Below are positions 38,469-52,838 of a stretch of DNA of 64,000 bases, piece by piece. This stretch comes from Takakia lepidozioides (taxonomy: Eukaryota; Streptophyta; Takakiopsida; Takakiales; Takakiaceae), in assembly GCA_030704615.1 (NCBI GenBank), contig CM060732.1:78287053-78351052 (forward strand), given 5' to 3'. Positions within the stretch are counted from its first letter, which is position 1. Every line of letters starts with the position of its first letter. A program made the translations under genes and the position numbers. Under the pieces are notes generated by a model. It saw only the letters and a list, made by a program, of their open reading frames with translations. It was not told where the DNA came from and made no database searches.

Positions 38469-41400
38469 CCTTTGTGATGAGCCAGTGCTGGCTCCACAAG
38501 TTGTGGATGAGATTTGAACACAGTTTCCAATTCCCGGTGGCAGACACACTGATGGTTGTGGAACCCCAACACTCTTGGTCAAGGTGCCTAGCACAGGATC
38601 TATGGACATGGGTGAAGATAATGGAGTGCAACAGAAGGGGCATGAAGCTTGTTGCAGGGTGGCCAAATCCCACTCCTCTTGCTCAAAGAAATGATGGCAA
38701 GAAGAGCACTGACACAACGCCATCATTGGATCAACAATATGGAAGTACCGTGGCTTTTCGTAGTGGTCAGCACATGTTTGTACCAAGACCTGGTTAGGGA
38801 GCAGATTGGTGAGCATGGATTGGTTAACCGTTATTGGATCAGGCTTCACGGTGGAGAGCAGTAGCTGTTGTCCTCGCAGGTTACTTAGACCCAGGGGATT
38901 GTCAACTTCGCGGCTTTTGCCTACACTGCTAAAATTAGAGAGGTTCTTGCTGGAAGTGCGGGTTGATATGAGCTGCATTGCTTGCTCATGCGTGATACCC
39001 TTCTCCAGAACGAATTCCACCTGTCACAAATCAATCCATTATCTTCACATATCAGTTTGACATAGCAGCGGGAATCTCTAGACACAGGTAAAAGACCCAA
39101 CAGACATTATTGTAACAAAAATCTTTAAATCTGAGAGCCTGGCCACTTTCACTTTTCTCTTGATCACACCTGCCAAATCTCGTTTGCATCTGCGACAAGC
39201 ATTCATTGTGGCTTAAAGAGTGCATCACGTTGGAATATACCAGAGGAAGCTGATCAAAGGTGAGAAAGGATCGGAACACTGGCTGGAAGCAAACACTGCA
39301 GGCATCTTCACTGGCTGAGGAGAGAAGTGGGAGTGGCGAGGAACAACCATAGCACACAGGCATGTCAATATGTGTTCCGGTATCCTCCCCACCTCCGGCC
39401 TTCGCTCGCACTGTCAATGCAGCCACCTCCAGTTTGTCAACCCAGCTATCTGGCACCCGTAGACCCTGCAAGCGCCCGTAGGCATGCCGTGCTACTTTAT
39501 AACAACCTGCATGCAACAGAATGTCAGTCTGTTACTTTCTCAGCCAATCAGTCACTTGATTGGTGTTTAAACTTTTGGTAGCCAACCCAGTGCTGTAAGT
39601 ACACTCAACAATTCAGGTTGTTGCATGGTTGTTCCGGAGGTGATTCTTGCAGATTCAGTACAAGCTCCAAGTCTTGAACATAGAGCTTAGTAGCATAAAG
39701 GATGCTGCCTGTGTTCCTCGGAGAAAGTACAACTACATGGCCATGGTCAACCTAAGGAGTACAACAAAGTTATTGAAATGAAGATATAAAATGAAGATAT
39801 ATGAAGGTAAAAAGGTTCGAGTCTTCTTTAGTAGATCAAACGGACAAGGAACCAAATTGATTGTAGAATACTTGAGCAACCATTTGAGTACATCTAGAAA
39901 AGCAGTTGGAACCAGGTGAAGAGATCCCAATGAGGACATAGAGAACTCACCAAGCTGTTCACTGTGTTTCGCAAGAGTAACTAAGATGTTGACCAGGGAA
40001 ACTCCTTGTGGTGGTTGTTTGGAAATGCGAGACAGAAGAAAGCGGGAGATATTAAAGAGCGTCTCAGGCATTGTTGTTCGAAAGGGCTCATTTATAGACT
40101 GATCTACAAATGAGTACGCATAATAGATGTCCGCCTGTTCGTTAATGGTACAATATTCATTGTACTTTCTCTGTTCCTTCTCTGGTGCATTGTCTTTTGA
40201 AGCAGCCTGCACGAGGACTTCCAATGCCAGCGATCTGCACAATTGTGCTGCATCCTTAAATCTCTTCTCTTTCACCTGCTTCCTCCCCAGTCCACAGGGA
40301 CTTTTGACTGTTGGTGAGAGCAATATGCTATTGCAAGTGGCTGCAGAAGGCACAGTTCAACACTCAGGAAGTGAATAAGAAACAATTTACAGAGCTGCCA
40401 ACGTGTGCAACGAGTTTTGGACCATCAACAAACATGGTATGAGAGTCCATACTGCATTTAGCATGAGCTGTTTGAGCAGGCGCTCTGACAAATCAGGCCG
40501 GCCTGCATGAGAAAAGGCACGGCGGGCAGAGTCAAAGCGGTCACGGTGGATGAGCCACTGAGCATATGGGAGTGTGACATCATCTTCCAGGTCAGGATGA
40601 AGCCTTTTCATGGCAAATGCATCCTCCCACTGTTGTAGCTCCACATGGAGGGAGAGAATAGACCTGTTTGTTGACACAGCACAGTTAAAATCTATAGCAA
40701 TGCTATCCTCATAAATGGATTTCCATTAGTGCAGCTCAATTACATAGTCATCACATCCTTACTTATAGTAGGTTGCTTATCTCCACAGTAAGTTTTGTGA
40801 GCTTGTCAACTAGCTTATTGAACCCACCATATCATACCATGCACATGCCCAGGACTCGAAATAAGCAGGTTGAGCCTTTCTGTATCTGGCTGTAAGTTTT
40901 TGCAATGGTTTTCAACAGTCTCCCTTGCAATGACCACTGAGGGACCTATCACTTGGATCCGTATCTGTGGATGTGCAAATTGTCAGTCATCCAGCAACCA
41001 TCTCTACTTCAAAAGAAGCAGCAAGTTTTGTGAATGGTTGACCTGAAGTCGCCAAGTTTTGTGTAGGTTTCAAATGTATGTGCATGCTGTCCACCACGTC
41101 GCATTAGTGTTGCACATAAAGTCAACTCTTGGATTTGTGTTTTCTTCAGCCGTCTTGCTACCTATTCCATGAAAGGACCATGCACATCAGTATGTAAGCC
41201 TTTGGACCAAGTAAGTTACACTCAACATACTGCAGCTGAAATACATGTATCCAGAGCTGATTTAACGCCCCTTTGGTACTTATGGAGGAATCAAGATCTG
41301 CCATCCTTTGCTCTGATCTTCAGATCAGGATCTTTTTCTCTTCATCATGTTATCCAAGTAGCTTCATGTCAGGGCCTTCTTCTTATGTAGTTCTGATTTG

Positions 41401-44400
41401 TGAGGATGTTTGGCTGTGGCTCCAGAGGTGGCGACAGCTTCAAGATAGTGCTGTTAGCTAAGCCTACACCTTTGTTGCAATAAGACTCTTCTTGCCTGTT
41501 TAGCATTTCTCCACTTTGTGGCATCTTGCTTGTATGGATTTTCTCAGCTTTTTTGGATGAGGATTTCTGATAAAAATTGGTATCAGGACTCGGGACCTTT
41601 TCCTCTCGCCAAATTCCTAAAAGAAAAAGAGAAAAGTGGGAGTAGAAGAAGAAATTCATTATTATTTAACCTGTGAGTCCAAATAGCCCATGGGAGCAAA
41701 AGGGAACAAGGCTCACCTCAATCAACTTGGAGACAGGACCATGCTCTGCAAGGAGAGCCAAAGCCTTCTCTGGTTGGCCAGCAACGAGGTACATTTCAGC
41801 AGCTGTTTCATGGTCATTGGTCTTTTCTGTCCATTCAGCTTGACGCTGTATAATTTCCTGCACATTGGCTTCCCTGGTGATGACACTTTCATTCATGTCA
41901 TGCGCACTTCTTTGAGCCAGTGCCTTTGCTTCCTCAAACATGCGCAGATCTGAGAACATCTCCATGGCTCTCCCCACCTGACCTGCTTCAACATATGCTT
42001 CGGCTGCCTCATGAAACCTTCCCTGTCAAACATACACTTCTGCTCAGTCATCAACTCATGCTGTAAATATACCATCAGCAGCTTGACTTCCTTTTTCAAC
42101 GGAGTTTTTCTCTCTGGTCTTGGACTTAAGAAGAAGATAGGTTGGTGCTTCCAGATAACACAGAGTGGTGGACACGAAGGTTGAATGACCTGATAGGCTA
42201 GAACAAGAGCTGCAAGAGTTGGCATTTGACAATGGGACCAGTGGCCTTGATGAAGGCGATGGAGAAGATCTAGGAAGCAAACGTCACGTATGCGAACGAA
42301 GCCTGCCCATGCCACTTCCCAGGCTTGCCCTTGCAGTGCTGATATAGCCAGTGTTCGCCAATCAGCTTCCGTCACGCCCAGACAAGCGACTCGGTAGGCA
42401 CTCTCGTATTGTCCCCTCTCCACATAATGGCACATGCTTGTTGACTGTGGTACTTCAATTGTCTGCTCTAGTTCCCTCCGTCAACCCCAATATGCCCAAT
42501 TAGCATGTTTGACAGTCCTTGTCCTTACATGCACCACTCTGGTAGTACCTGGCCTCTTTTATGATGGCAGCGCCAAGCAAGGCCTGACCTAGCAGATCCT
42601 GAATTTGGTGAATGCTCTAAAAGTGTACAGATCACATCACTATTGTTGGAAATGTTGGTTGGTACTCAGTTGACAGGATGTAGTATAGTTGTGTTCCAGC
42701 CGAAGTCTTATTGTATGGTGCAGTGTTGTTTCAAATTCTTGAAGACTAGCGCAACAAGAGGGTAATTTACCTGCATGGAGAGATGATGTAGGCAGAAAAT
42801 TTTGGAGCCTTGAAAGCCAACCACATAGCCTTGTAGTTTTTGCCTATGAACGGGGAAATCTGCAGTTTTGATATTAAGCATGCCGCTTCCTGAGTAGCAC
42901 AACATAGCCTCCATTTCCGTGTTCCAGGCTACGGAGCTGGCACACTTTTCTTCAAAATTGACCACTCTTGTCTGATCACACCAGAAGAGCCCCTCATGAA
43001 CTTCACAAGACGAGCTAACTTGCTTAGGGTTCAGCAGCATAAGTCCATAAACGAATAGAATATTCAGGCCCTTCAGAACGAGAAGCATGCCATTATTTCG
43101 ATCATAAACCGGCTCATCTCCCCATCTCTTGTTCTCTCTTCTTTTTCAACAGGATGGTTTAATGTGCCACCTCCAACTGTAAGTTGACTGGATTCAAGAT
43201 CGAGTCAACATTTTGTGCTAAGGCAAGAATTACTGGAACATCTCAAGTACCTGGAGATCGTACACTAGTACATTTGCAGTTTCGTCCACAATAGCAAGAC
43301 GAGAGCGCCTCGAAGACAGGTCAAGACATCGGATGCCACTAGTGTGCTTGTGAAGCCGAATAGGAAAATTGCTGTTGATCCAAACTTTCACAATCAAACC
43401 ATTCTTCATCCCAATAAGCAAACCTTCTCCTCCACATGGTCCACCACACACCTGCATGTCCATGCTAGCTATAATATGGAAACCCTGACATGAGATGCCA
43501 CTCCAGAATTGAAAACTCTAGACCTTGTAGCCCCATTTTTATAGCAATCTGAAGGGGAAAAGCCCAACCTAATGCTGACCTCAACCAAAGCTTTCTCTAA
43601 CTGATGTGATTTGAATGCATCATGTCCAAATATACTCCATCTCATCCACAAGTCAGATGCTGGTTTGATGGTCCGACTTGGCACTTTGAAGGCTGCTAAA
43701 GGGGATGCTCCCTTTGGTCACCTAGATTAATGAAGAAAATTGCAAACCTGAAGATAATTGGAAGTAAAACCAGGAAAAGGCTTAGCTAGTAATTGGGACA
43801 CATATCACCAGGACTCCCTTAGAAGGCAACAAAAGAACAAACACCTACCTTTATGTATCTGATTGTCGACTCCAAAAGCCATTCCCTTACTTTGTTTCCA
43901 TCCAATGTAAGCAGCTGCAGCTTTGTCTCCTGCTCAAACTCAGCCATTGCAAATTTGATGATTGGATTTGTGGACCCAAAAGACTAATATGTGCCTGTCC
44001 CCAGGTTATCAGAGAAATCTGTGTGTGGCTTTATTGCAATAAGACGTAAATTATTCACATGCAGATGAGCTTCTTCTGAGAATCACTAACTGCAATTTTC
44101 AAACTATTTGTAACTTTTATGTGTTCTTTTCACACGCAATATATTTCTCTCCAGAATTCCTTTCACTTTACTTAAAGCGAAATTGTTATAGTCTAACATG
44201 TAGAGCACTGGGGAGGATTGTAAAAACAGAACCTGGCATAGAGTGATGTGGTCCGAGGTGAGAACAAGAAGGTTACACTCAAGCGAGCGATTTATTCGGG
44301 CACAAGCACGGTACTGTGACTTTGATCCACCGCTCTCTCGATTCAGCTCGTACACTACAATGCGATTTGAGAGCTGCACTGCAACACGTTCCTGATATAC

Positions 44401-47400
44401 TGCTATCTTCTTGATGTAATCATGACACCTAATTCGTACCTGCAGTCATCACCTTCTTGGTAATCAAACCTCCTTTTGATCTATCCAAGTACTGAAACAA
44501 ATTGGCAGCAGAACTGAGTTTGTCCAGTAATACTGAAATGAAGAACTCCTAACGAATTGGGAATATGACATGATGACTGTGCAAATGCTGAGGCACACCT
44601 GCTGAAAGAACCAAGTTAAAAGTGTTCACCTTCTTATCAGATATGAGATGCTGAATAACAATGTCCGTCATTGCATCTCGGAATGCATAGCGCTCCTGAT
44701 ACAGTCCATGCACCTGGTCGTCCCATGTATACAGCAATATTAGATATCAGCTACTCTGATATCCTCATGCTAAAAATCATCTAGAAGAAGTCACTATGAG
44801 ATTTCGAGTCAAAACCAACCACAGGTTCTCTAAAGCTTATGGCTTTAATCAGATATCAAGAACTATCATGTCTGAAAGATCTTTCGGCTCGTTCAGCATG
44901 CTGACATATGGAACCGAGATTTGGGTAACCATTTCTAAATTTCTCCCAAGACAACACTTATGGAACTAGCTGGTTGCAGCAGAGCAATTCTTGTCTGAAC
45001 AAACTTGAAGATCTACTAAATAACAGAGAAGAGAAATAGAACATCCACAATCCTACATGCAAAAAGAGAATAAACATAAAAACCTACAGTTGAAAATAAC
45101 AGTTGCAGCATAGATATACTGCCATCGTTGCATCCCACTGCTACAAAGTCATGTTTCGGACGGGAGCACACACCCCACACCCAGTCTCCCATCTCACACA
45201 TGGTTGTAAGCTTAACTCCATCTTTTGAGTATAGCAGTACCTGTTGTGGTGGTTACAGATGACAACAAAAGACTTCAGCAGCCTCAATACCAAAGAAAAG
45301 ATACTTAATGATTATTCTGGACGTAAAGACTTCCTGAAGCGCAGTGAGAAACGAAGTATCTGCAATGGTTTGAAATAGTGAAATGCTGGAATGGCTTGAG
45401 TGGGTTCTAGGTGCAAGTTAGAGTGAATGTGCCCAAATCAGCCTTTTTGCCTTGAAGAAAGTCTGGGTAGAGTGTGCCAGGGACATGGATAGGAGCTTCA
45501 ATCAAACTGGATGGAATGATATAAATAAAGTGTGGGCACCTTCTTATCTGAGCCTCCCACACATAAGTACTTGCCATCATGGTAGGCAACACAACATGGA
45601 TCAAATCCAAGATCTTTGTCTTTTCCCACCTGAATACAAGTCGCCAAAAGCCTGAATGATTATCCTTGAAGCATACCCATGCCTGAACTCTCCACAAATT
45701 GAAAGTTCACATTCATCAGAAAGTGAGGAGGACCAGCTGAACATATGTTTGCTCGATAAGAGGATGGGGATTCTCTGGATCTTAATGGCTGAAGTGGAAC
45801 TGGTGGGTTGAATTCTACAGATGGCAAGGTTTCTAAGCATAATCGCCACCCGAGTACCTGCAGCAGAAGTGATAACAGACAAAAGCAGCTACAAAATCTG
45901 TCAATCACTCTCCTACATATGCTTGCGATTCTGAGGCAAACCTGCTTGCCTGATAAATCATAAAATGACAGTGTGCCGTCCCAGCAGCCAACAGCAAGCG
46001 TATCTGATGCTTTATTCTGAGTGACATTCCACTGTAAAGTCCACACCGGCCCTGGTCTCTCGATCATGACCTATTGTGCCCTCCAATATCCCTCTCATAT
46101 CTTTTCAGGTACATTCATAGCAGTGATATCAAGGTGATCAGTCCTTATTTCTAAACAAGGCTCCTAAAGGTACCTACAGGCTCCTTGACTAAGGTAGAAA
46201 TATATAGTTTACCATTGCTGTAGGTAGGATTGAGCCATGGATGACAATCTTTTGAATGAATGGCTTCGGAAGAAGTTTAACAAGTAATCAAAGCATGTCC
46301 TACAGCCCTACTAGCAAGAGAGCTTATGGACAGATGCCAGATAGTGAGAAGAAGGTGGATGCCAAAGAGACACTGAGACAGACTTGCTCAGCACCAGCTT
46401 TGTCGCAGATGGAGATATGGCCACTGTATGTGCCAAGAGCCAGATGTTGCCCATCCGCAGTCCACGCAGCACACAGCACCTGGCCATCCCACCCTGGGTC
46501 TAGACAAATGAAGAAACAAACTGTTCGGAAATCCATACAAGTTGAAGCAAAATGCAGATGTGTCTAGGTTGACAGTTATACTGACAATTGGGGAAGCCGA
46601 ATATATGGCAGAAGTGCTATTGAAAATGTCATAGTGAGGAGTTGAATTTCGCTTATATGCAAATTCTACCCCTGGGATGGACGCAAGAAAAGGAGACTAA
46701 CCCAGATTTGATCATGCAATGTCTTGTGAGGCCTTAAAACGGACCTTGGAAGGTGTCTTGTGCTTGGAAACAGACTTTTGCTCCGGTGACCAGATCCCAA
46801 AGTCAGTCGCTGTACCACTTGCCAGCTGTTCAGATAGCATTGAGCAATTACAAGTCAGCTTATGTCGAAACTGAAACATAATGTTTTCTTTTGGTTACAT
46901 ACTGGGCCCCCAACAAAGAGGCCCATAAGATTGGACATGGCAACAATAGTAGTATGAAAGACCAGGCACGCTGTCCAAACCATATCATGTAAAAGACTTG
47001 GCAGGAAGGGCAGTTTAGGAGATAGATACCTGCTGTGTAACAGGGTTGTAGGCCAGGCATTGCACAGAATCACCATGGCTGTACTTGAGTATGCCTTCTG
47101 CCTTTTACAAGAAACATTTTATGCAGGTCAATGAGCAGAAGTTATGCATTCATGGCAGATTTGCACAAGAAAACCTGAATGCCACTTCAGAGAAACTTAT
47201 GTCTGGTTATTGAATGCTTACAAGGAGGTTCCAAGCCTAACCTTGTGTGTCCAGATGATGATGGTCCTGTCAGCTCCTCCTGAAGCAAACCTCTTTCCAT
47301 CTCGAGAGTAGGCCACACAATAAACAGCATCTTTGTGACCTGCATTACCTCTTCCCAACTCACAGATATTAACACTGGTTTTTTCAGCTTCAAAGGTCAG

Positions 47401-48487
47401 ACTCAAAAGGGATGTAAATCTCATGGGTTCTGGTTGGCAGCAACATTTGAAGACTCCAATGGGCTGTTTCACCTTTGAGGGAGTGAAGAAGGTCACCATC
47501 CGCAGCATCGTACATAAGGACCCGGCTGCCAACAGCTGCAATCAGCTGACTCCCATCTGTATCATCCAGGTATCTTCACTCAATAATTTCTCCTGTCTCT
47601 TACACTCATGGCATCTGCCCTCTGTCTAGGATACTGGTCAGTGGACATTACAACAGTAGTTAGCACGTCAGGGGTGATCAGCTTTCCTGGGCTACAACAA
47701 GATCCATAAAGTAAGACGTGATCATGTCCAGTCTAGGAGATATTCCCAGTCTGCATTCCGTATTACCTATCATTATTGAATTGCTCAGACATCATCAATT
47801 TCACTCCTCACCAGTGTCACCAACAGGGTCCCTTTCAAGTCGGAACCACAACCCATGACAGAGACAATCCCACAGCATCCTTTGGCCTATCCTGGCTCCT
47901 ATCGACAGTAGGAGATTGTCACTGAATGAAGATGTGTACCTCTATCTCCGAACCTTCTATTGTACCGCTCAACAAAACCTGCACTCTTGCGATAAGTATG
48001 ACTGACTGAATTATAAAGGCCGGGTCTAAGCCTTAATTTGGTGCGCGAGCTTTGGGATTTTTTCCTTGCATATCCCAGGAAGACGCCAATTGTACAGATT
48101 TAAACACACACACAGACTAAGGTCGCTCTTATTGCACCCTTCTGTTACTGCAGTTTGTAATTGAACTTATAAATTGCTTCCATTTGCATTGAGCAACTGC
48201 AGCGAAACAAATATGGCAATGTTACTCTGTCATGGTAGGTCTCACCTGGTCTGAAGGCTATGTCAAAACATACACTTTTGACTCCATCGTGCTCCGGCTG
48301 AACAGGCCAAATACGTGGTACTGTGAGGAGTAGAGGGAGGGGAAAAAGCGAGGGGGAAGGGAGAGGAGGTGCTTGACATTGTTATTAATTCACAAAGAAC
48401 AACTTGGCAAAATTGGACATGTGAGAGGAGGGCCAAGGTGCTAGGTGCATATACCACGTGGTCTGTCCAGGCGACCACAGCACGCAT
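38337..48487 (-). CDS. IFT122: Intraflagellar transport protein 122 (IFT-A complex)
   Basis: An IFT-A subunit for retrograde transport in cilia. Twenty-two exons (5' to 3'): 48487-48455, 48297-48246, 47556-47473, 47339-47242, 47101-47030, 46825-46745, 46479-46384, 46070-45942, 45629-45540, 45240-45088, 44713-44630, 44439-44233, 43929-43849, 43451-43251, 42971-42771, 42462-42190, 42022-41717, 41161-41043, 40663-40453, 40275-39951, 39506-39241, 39020-38337. They sum to 1281 codons plus stop, with all phases matching; animal IFT122 is about 1240. The start MRAVVAWTD is family-typical. WD40 blades ([22 protein letters not shown]) fill the first half. The second half is an alpha-solenoid ([22 protein letters not shown]). 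The C-terminus has C-x2-C pairs (CYGC, CSVC, CQCSSC, CPFC). The last ~43 residues derive from a tandem repeat. Flagellated sperm are implied. Confidence 0.97.
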
Positions 48488-50528
48488 TGCGCTAGAGCTG
48501 GAGAACCAGCAAGCTTGCGTCCCCTCAGAGAAAAGACAATTCAGACAGAGAAAATGTGCGTATACCAGAATAAACGTGTAACTAACACCCAACTAATGAG
48601 GAACGCAGACATAGAAAGCTGCAGTGCTTGTGTGACTGCATGACTGTGAAAACCCTATAATTCAGGGGAGACAAGCGGATGGGGAGATGGCTCTGTCAAG
48701 GGACAATGGGATAAATTCCTGTGAGGAAGACGACGACGAGAGTGTGTGTGTGCACCGCACCACCCCTAAAATGCAGGAAGAACAGTTGGGTGCTTCTGAT
48801 TTCGCATACTCCCTTCCGTTGAGTGTGTTTTGTATGCTGCAAACTTGGCCCATTCCACACTGCTCATCGAATAAGACTGTGAAAGGGGTCCTGGAGAGGT
48901 GTCACATGGATGAGGCCAACGGTCGTTGGCTTGGGCGTTCCCAGAGGTGGCTTGCTTTGGTACTTAGGAAGAGAATGGACAAATAGGAGGTTTGTCATGC
49001 AGGATTCAGAAAAATTAGCGCTTCTTGTAGGTGGCGCTTTTGGCGACTGGATTGTGACCAATCACATTTCTGCAATGTTTTGTCAGGCAGTCTGGAATGG
49101 ACTTGTAAACTGAAATGTTCGCCATTTTCAACCCGGGGTTATTGGTAGCTTGAAGGTGACTCTTGTCATCGTGGGTTCTGTGTTGTTTGCAGCGATGGAG
49201 GAGGAGCTTGAAACTGTAGTGTAATCAAATACGGTTTTGATCGGTCTTTTCTATCGTGGGTGCTTTGAGTTCAACTCATTTGTGGGTTCCGTCGTAAATG
49301 GCAGATGCAGCTTCAGCTGATTTTGCATGTATCCTGTAAGTTTGATTGCCAGATACAAGCAGAGTGGTAAACGAGGTCTGTTGCTGAATCGTTTTTGCTG
49401 TATCTTATATTGGAGTGTCGTGGCTAATATGGAGTCTAGTAAGACTCTGCCACCTTTTCGATGATGCTCTGTTACTTCGTGTCGTGGTGAAATGGAGCTG
49501 AAAGCACAATGTATACAACATCGATTACAGATGGGTTTAGAGATCAACTACTAACGATGCACAAGCCGCTGTACGTGTGATGAAGGCGGGGTGCAATCAC
49601 TGGGTGAAATTGACCTCTCATTAACGAGGGAAAGACAATGCCGTCTGAAGACAAATTCCAGCTTTCCATTTGTTCGGAGGCAAAGGGATTCAAGCTGAAG
49701 TTGAGATTGAAAGGAGTCTTTAACAGCGGCTCCCCAAACAAAAAATCCCAGTACCTTGTTGGATCCATGACGGCGCGCGCCAAAAATGTACTTCTCTGCT
49801 TAAACTTGACACTGCTCCAAGTCCTAGGAAAAACAAGTGATAAATCAAACCAAAACAAGGAGGTCCAATACTCTGTTCGAATGAGACTGAGAAATTTCTG
49901 TTTGAGAATCAAGGGATGGAGCAGCAGAGGCGAAAACAGAGATTTAGGACATTCATTGGGAACGAGCAGCAGTGCATCGCAATCACCCTCGATGGCCAGT
50001 AGATTCTTCCCCAGGATAAAAGGGAGTTGGGAGAAGAACTCGGAAGACAGAGATGCATTATCGTTGGGAACCAGCGGCAACAAACATGCGAAGCAGTTAT
50101 CTTCAATTTTTACAAAAATTCTTCCCAAGGGAACCAGGAATAGGGAGCAGGAGAGCCCTCAGGTGAGGTTTTGGTGTACCACCTTGGCCAGTTGATTGTG
50201 CAATTTCAAGCGTTGGAAACGCCCTCTTTTGTGTGACTACCTATCTGTCTTTCTCTCCTTACTCCCGCCCAATCCCCATTCTTCCAACTGCTTGTGGAAA
50301 TTGCTGCAGACACCACCCCTGCATATCAACTTATTGCATATTTTTCTCGCAAAAGATGAGTGCTTGTAGTAAAGGAGGGCGTAATAGCTGCCAACCACAT
50401 CCCTGCCGTACTTTTTTCTACCTATGGTAGACCTAAATATTCGCTGAATATGCCAGGGACGCACAATAGGGAGGTCCAGAACTGTCCGAACCTTCTTGCA
50501 CAGTGTGGGGAAGGATCAGGGGGCTGTG
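48488..50528. other. IFT122 upstream region and uncertain ORFs
   Basis: This region contains the IFT122 promoter. A plus-strand frame 49638-50160 is open and ends at a good donor (CAG|gtgagg). Its sequence, basic and Ser-rich, has no family I recognise, and its phase does not match the next plus-strand exon. It may be a leader exon or chance. A long antisense frame covers the same stretch. Confidence 0.35.
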
Positions 50529-51790
50529 ATGGCCAAAGCGCTGGTCATGATTGCCACACTGGTGATGCTAATGCAATTAGCAGGTGTAGGAGCAATGCCG
50601 GTGCTTGTCCTTGCTGGTGCTGGAACAGTAGTTACTGGGTGTCTGCTCCTTCTGAATTGTGATGTGTTCAACCCTCACATTCGGCAGCTCTGGCAAGAGG
50701 TGATTAGTGTGGGGGGCTTCTCCATTCTTCCCCAGGTAAAGCCTGCACAATAATGAACTCTCAGTTTCACATTTTTGTAACATTCTTTCTCATTTCTCTT
50801 CAAGGTCCTGGTTGCCTTCCTGGAAAAATGCATGCAGAGCAGGAGTCTTGTTGATGTAAGGTTTCTTTTATTCTGCAATCTATCCCTGAATTTCAGCACT
50901 TTTTTGCCCATCAGGGACAGGTGTAGGCTTAAAAGTGCCTTTGGGTCCCTAATTGACACACTAAGCCAGGTGAAAAGATAAAGAGAGATTGGCTGGCATG
51001 ATGCTGCAGATAGTTTTGTTGACTTTTGCACCATACCTGCCCTACTCCAATATACCTGGAACTGTTATTGGAGGTGTTGCCCTCATTATGGTCCTACTGG
51101 TATGCTTCTCCCTGTCTCTCTGGATGTCACAACTTTCCCTTCTCTCTCTTTCTCTCATCTGGAATTTTTCTGTTAGTCCCATAGGCCCTTTTGGGCCTCC
51201 TGTGGATGTAGTAGGTTCTGTTCTTCTTCTCTCTCTCTACCTCTCCCTCTATTTTCCTCCCTTTTGGGAACGTACATTCTTTTCCTCCCTTTTCCTGGAC
51301 ATTACAAAGTTGTTTGGTCCTTGAACAAAAGTTGTTTTTGGGCTTTTGGTGGAGGGTTTGTCCCATAAGCTCTTTGAGGTTTCCGCAGATGTCATAAAGT
51401 ATCATTTCATTTCCCCAGCTTGGCACCGTGCAAGAAGTGGGGATGGAGCAGCATTTCTTTTCTCCTGCATGTTGTATGGATCTAGAGGGAGTGACTACTC
51501 TCTTCAGCCTCTGCTCATCACTGCTCTGAAGACCTGAAATGCTTTGCAGCTTACTGTCTGTAGTGACTCTGTCTTCATGAAGGGAATAAGGCCTGGTTTT
51601 TTATTGCAATAGTTGGTTAGACATTATTTAGCAAGTTATTTGTGGCTGCAACCTGATAGATACGTACCTGATTGACGACTGTTTTCAGGCACGTTTTCAA
51701 AAGTTGCTGCAGAAGATTCTGAAAGTCATGCGTCTGGTGTCCAGGTGGATACCTGTCGTTCTCTTCATCTTAGCTCCTGTTGCTCAAATG
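50529..51790 (+). CDS. Small multi-pass membrane protein, unknown family
   Basis: I do not recognise the family. Exons inferred: 50529-50735 (ATG 50529; the exon begins about 50508 after a cttgcacag acceptor), 50805-50855, 50986-51099 and 51689 to about 51790. All joins are phase 0. Hydrophobic segments: ALVMIATLVMLMQLAGVG near the start, PVLVLAGAGTVVTGCLLLL, MLQIVLLTFAPYL, TVIGGVALIMVLL and WIPVVLFILAPVAQMV. Between them are short basic loops (QKLLQKILKVMRLVSR). The acceptor before 50986 is weak and the 3' end is unresolved; the frame stays open to 51950. A transporter subunit or organelle membrane protein would fit, but nothing in the sequence decides. Confidence 0.45.
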
Positions 51791-52830
51791 GTGATCCCCA
51801 CACCCACCTGTGTATGTGCTGTGCAAAGGTCTAAGCTTGAACAAACTGCAGTGCAACCTGTTGCTGGAAGGAGGGGAAGCCTTTGTTGCATAAGGCCAGT
51901 CATCAAAGTCTGTTTTGAAGTGAAGACTGATTTCATTGATGCAGTGACGTAATATAGGATGATGTCTGTCTAGTGCTAATGTTCCAGTAACTACAGTGAA
52001 ATATAACTCCTTAGGGTGTAATGATACTAAACCTGCTCCAAAATCAGGACAAACATGCAACTGATGAATGTAATTTGCAGGGGCGAATGATTCAGCAAAA
52101 AAGCTACTGGAGCCCAGCTGACTCAAAGAGACTTTCACAGTACTGTTGGCCATGGTAGGCGATTGCCTGCAGCTGCCTTTGTGCTCTCAGTAATCACAAA
52201 TGGTAAGATCCCTATTTTCAAGATTCTTGCCCCACCAGATCTGCCTAGGGAGCTCATATGTGTTAGTCCACTGTCTCCGAGAGAGCTGTTTGGTTTTCCA
52301 AGCCAATGCTGCCAGTTCCATCTACAAAACTGTGAGGGTACGGTAATATCAGACATGTAGGCAGTTCTGATGTGGCTGAAGTTCATTGTCGGTGAGCTGA
52401 GAGACTGAGAAAGAGGGGTCCAGATACAGGGTGCAAGGGGAGACAAAGCCCTAGAAGGAAATTAGGAGAAATAGACAGAGTGGTGTGTGTTCAACTTGTG
52501 TCCATTGGACTCCTTGGGCCTCCCTTAGAAATTTTCTTTGCTGCTGAAGAAGTTTCTTTCTTTCTGTGTATTTAGAAATGAAAGTAATAGAGAATTTGTA
52601 GAAGTGTTCTTGCCCCATATGAACCCCCATGACTGAAGCTTGGAAACTACTTCAGCTAGCACCTCAGGGCTGTTGTTGTTGTCCCCTAAGCTCATTGGGT
52701 ATTACTATTTCTTTTCAGTCTGCTGATTACCGTAGTGACTAGTTCACATATGGGGAAAAAATTGGAACTCATGAAAGTGATACACAGGAAGTCGACACTG
52801 GTTAGATATTGGAGGTTTCCTGTAAATGGG
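51791..52830. other. Spacer, possible 3' part of the membrane-protein gene
   Basis: The open frame of the preceding gene ends at 51950. A possible later exon near 52135-52150 (tgttggccatg|gtagg) is weak. Nothing else is supported. Confidence 0.3.
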
Positions 52831-52838
52831 GTGTTTAC

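Noticed and set aside
45660-45880. Additional IFT122 exon (open frame with [12 protein letters not shown])
   Set aside because: The flanking exons (ending at 45942 and starting at 45629) join directly in phase and match the family without it.
49544-50160. Long antisense and sense frames of about 190 codons
   Set aside because: They overlap each other. Neither has a recognisable motif, and the sense frame's phase does not fit the next exon.
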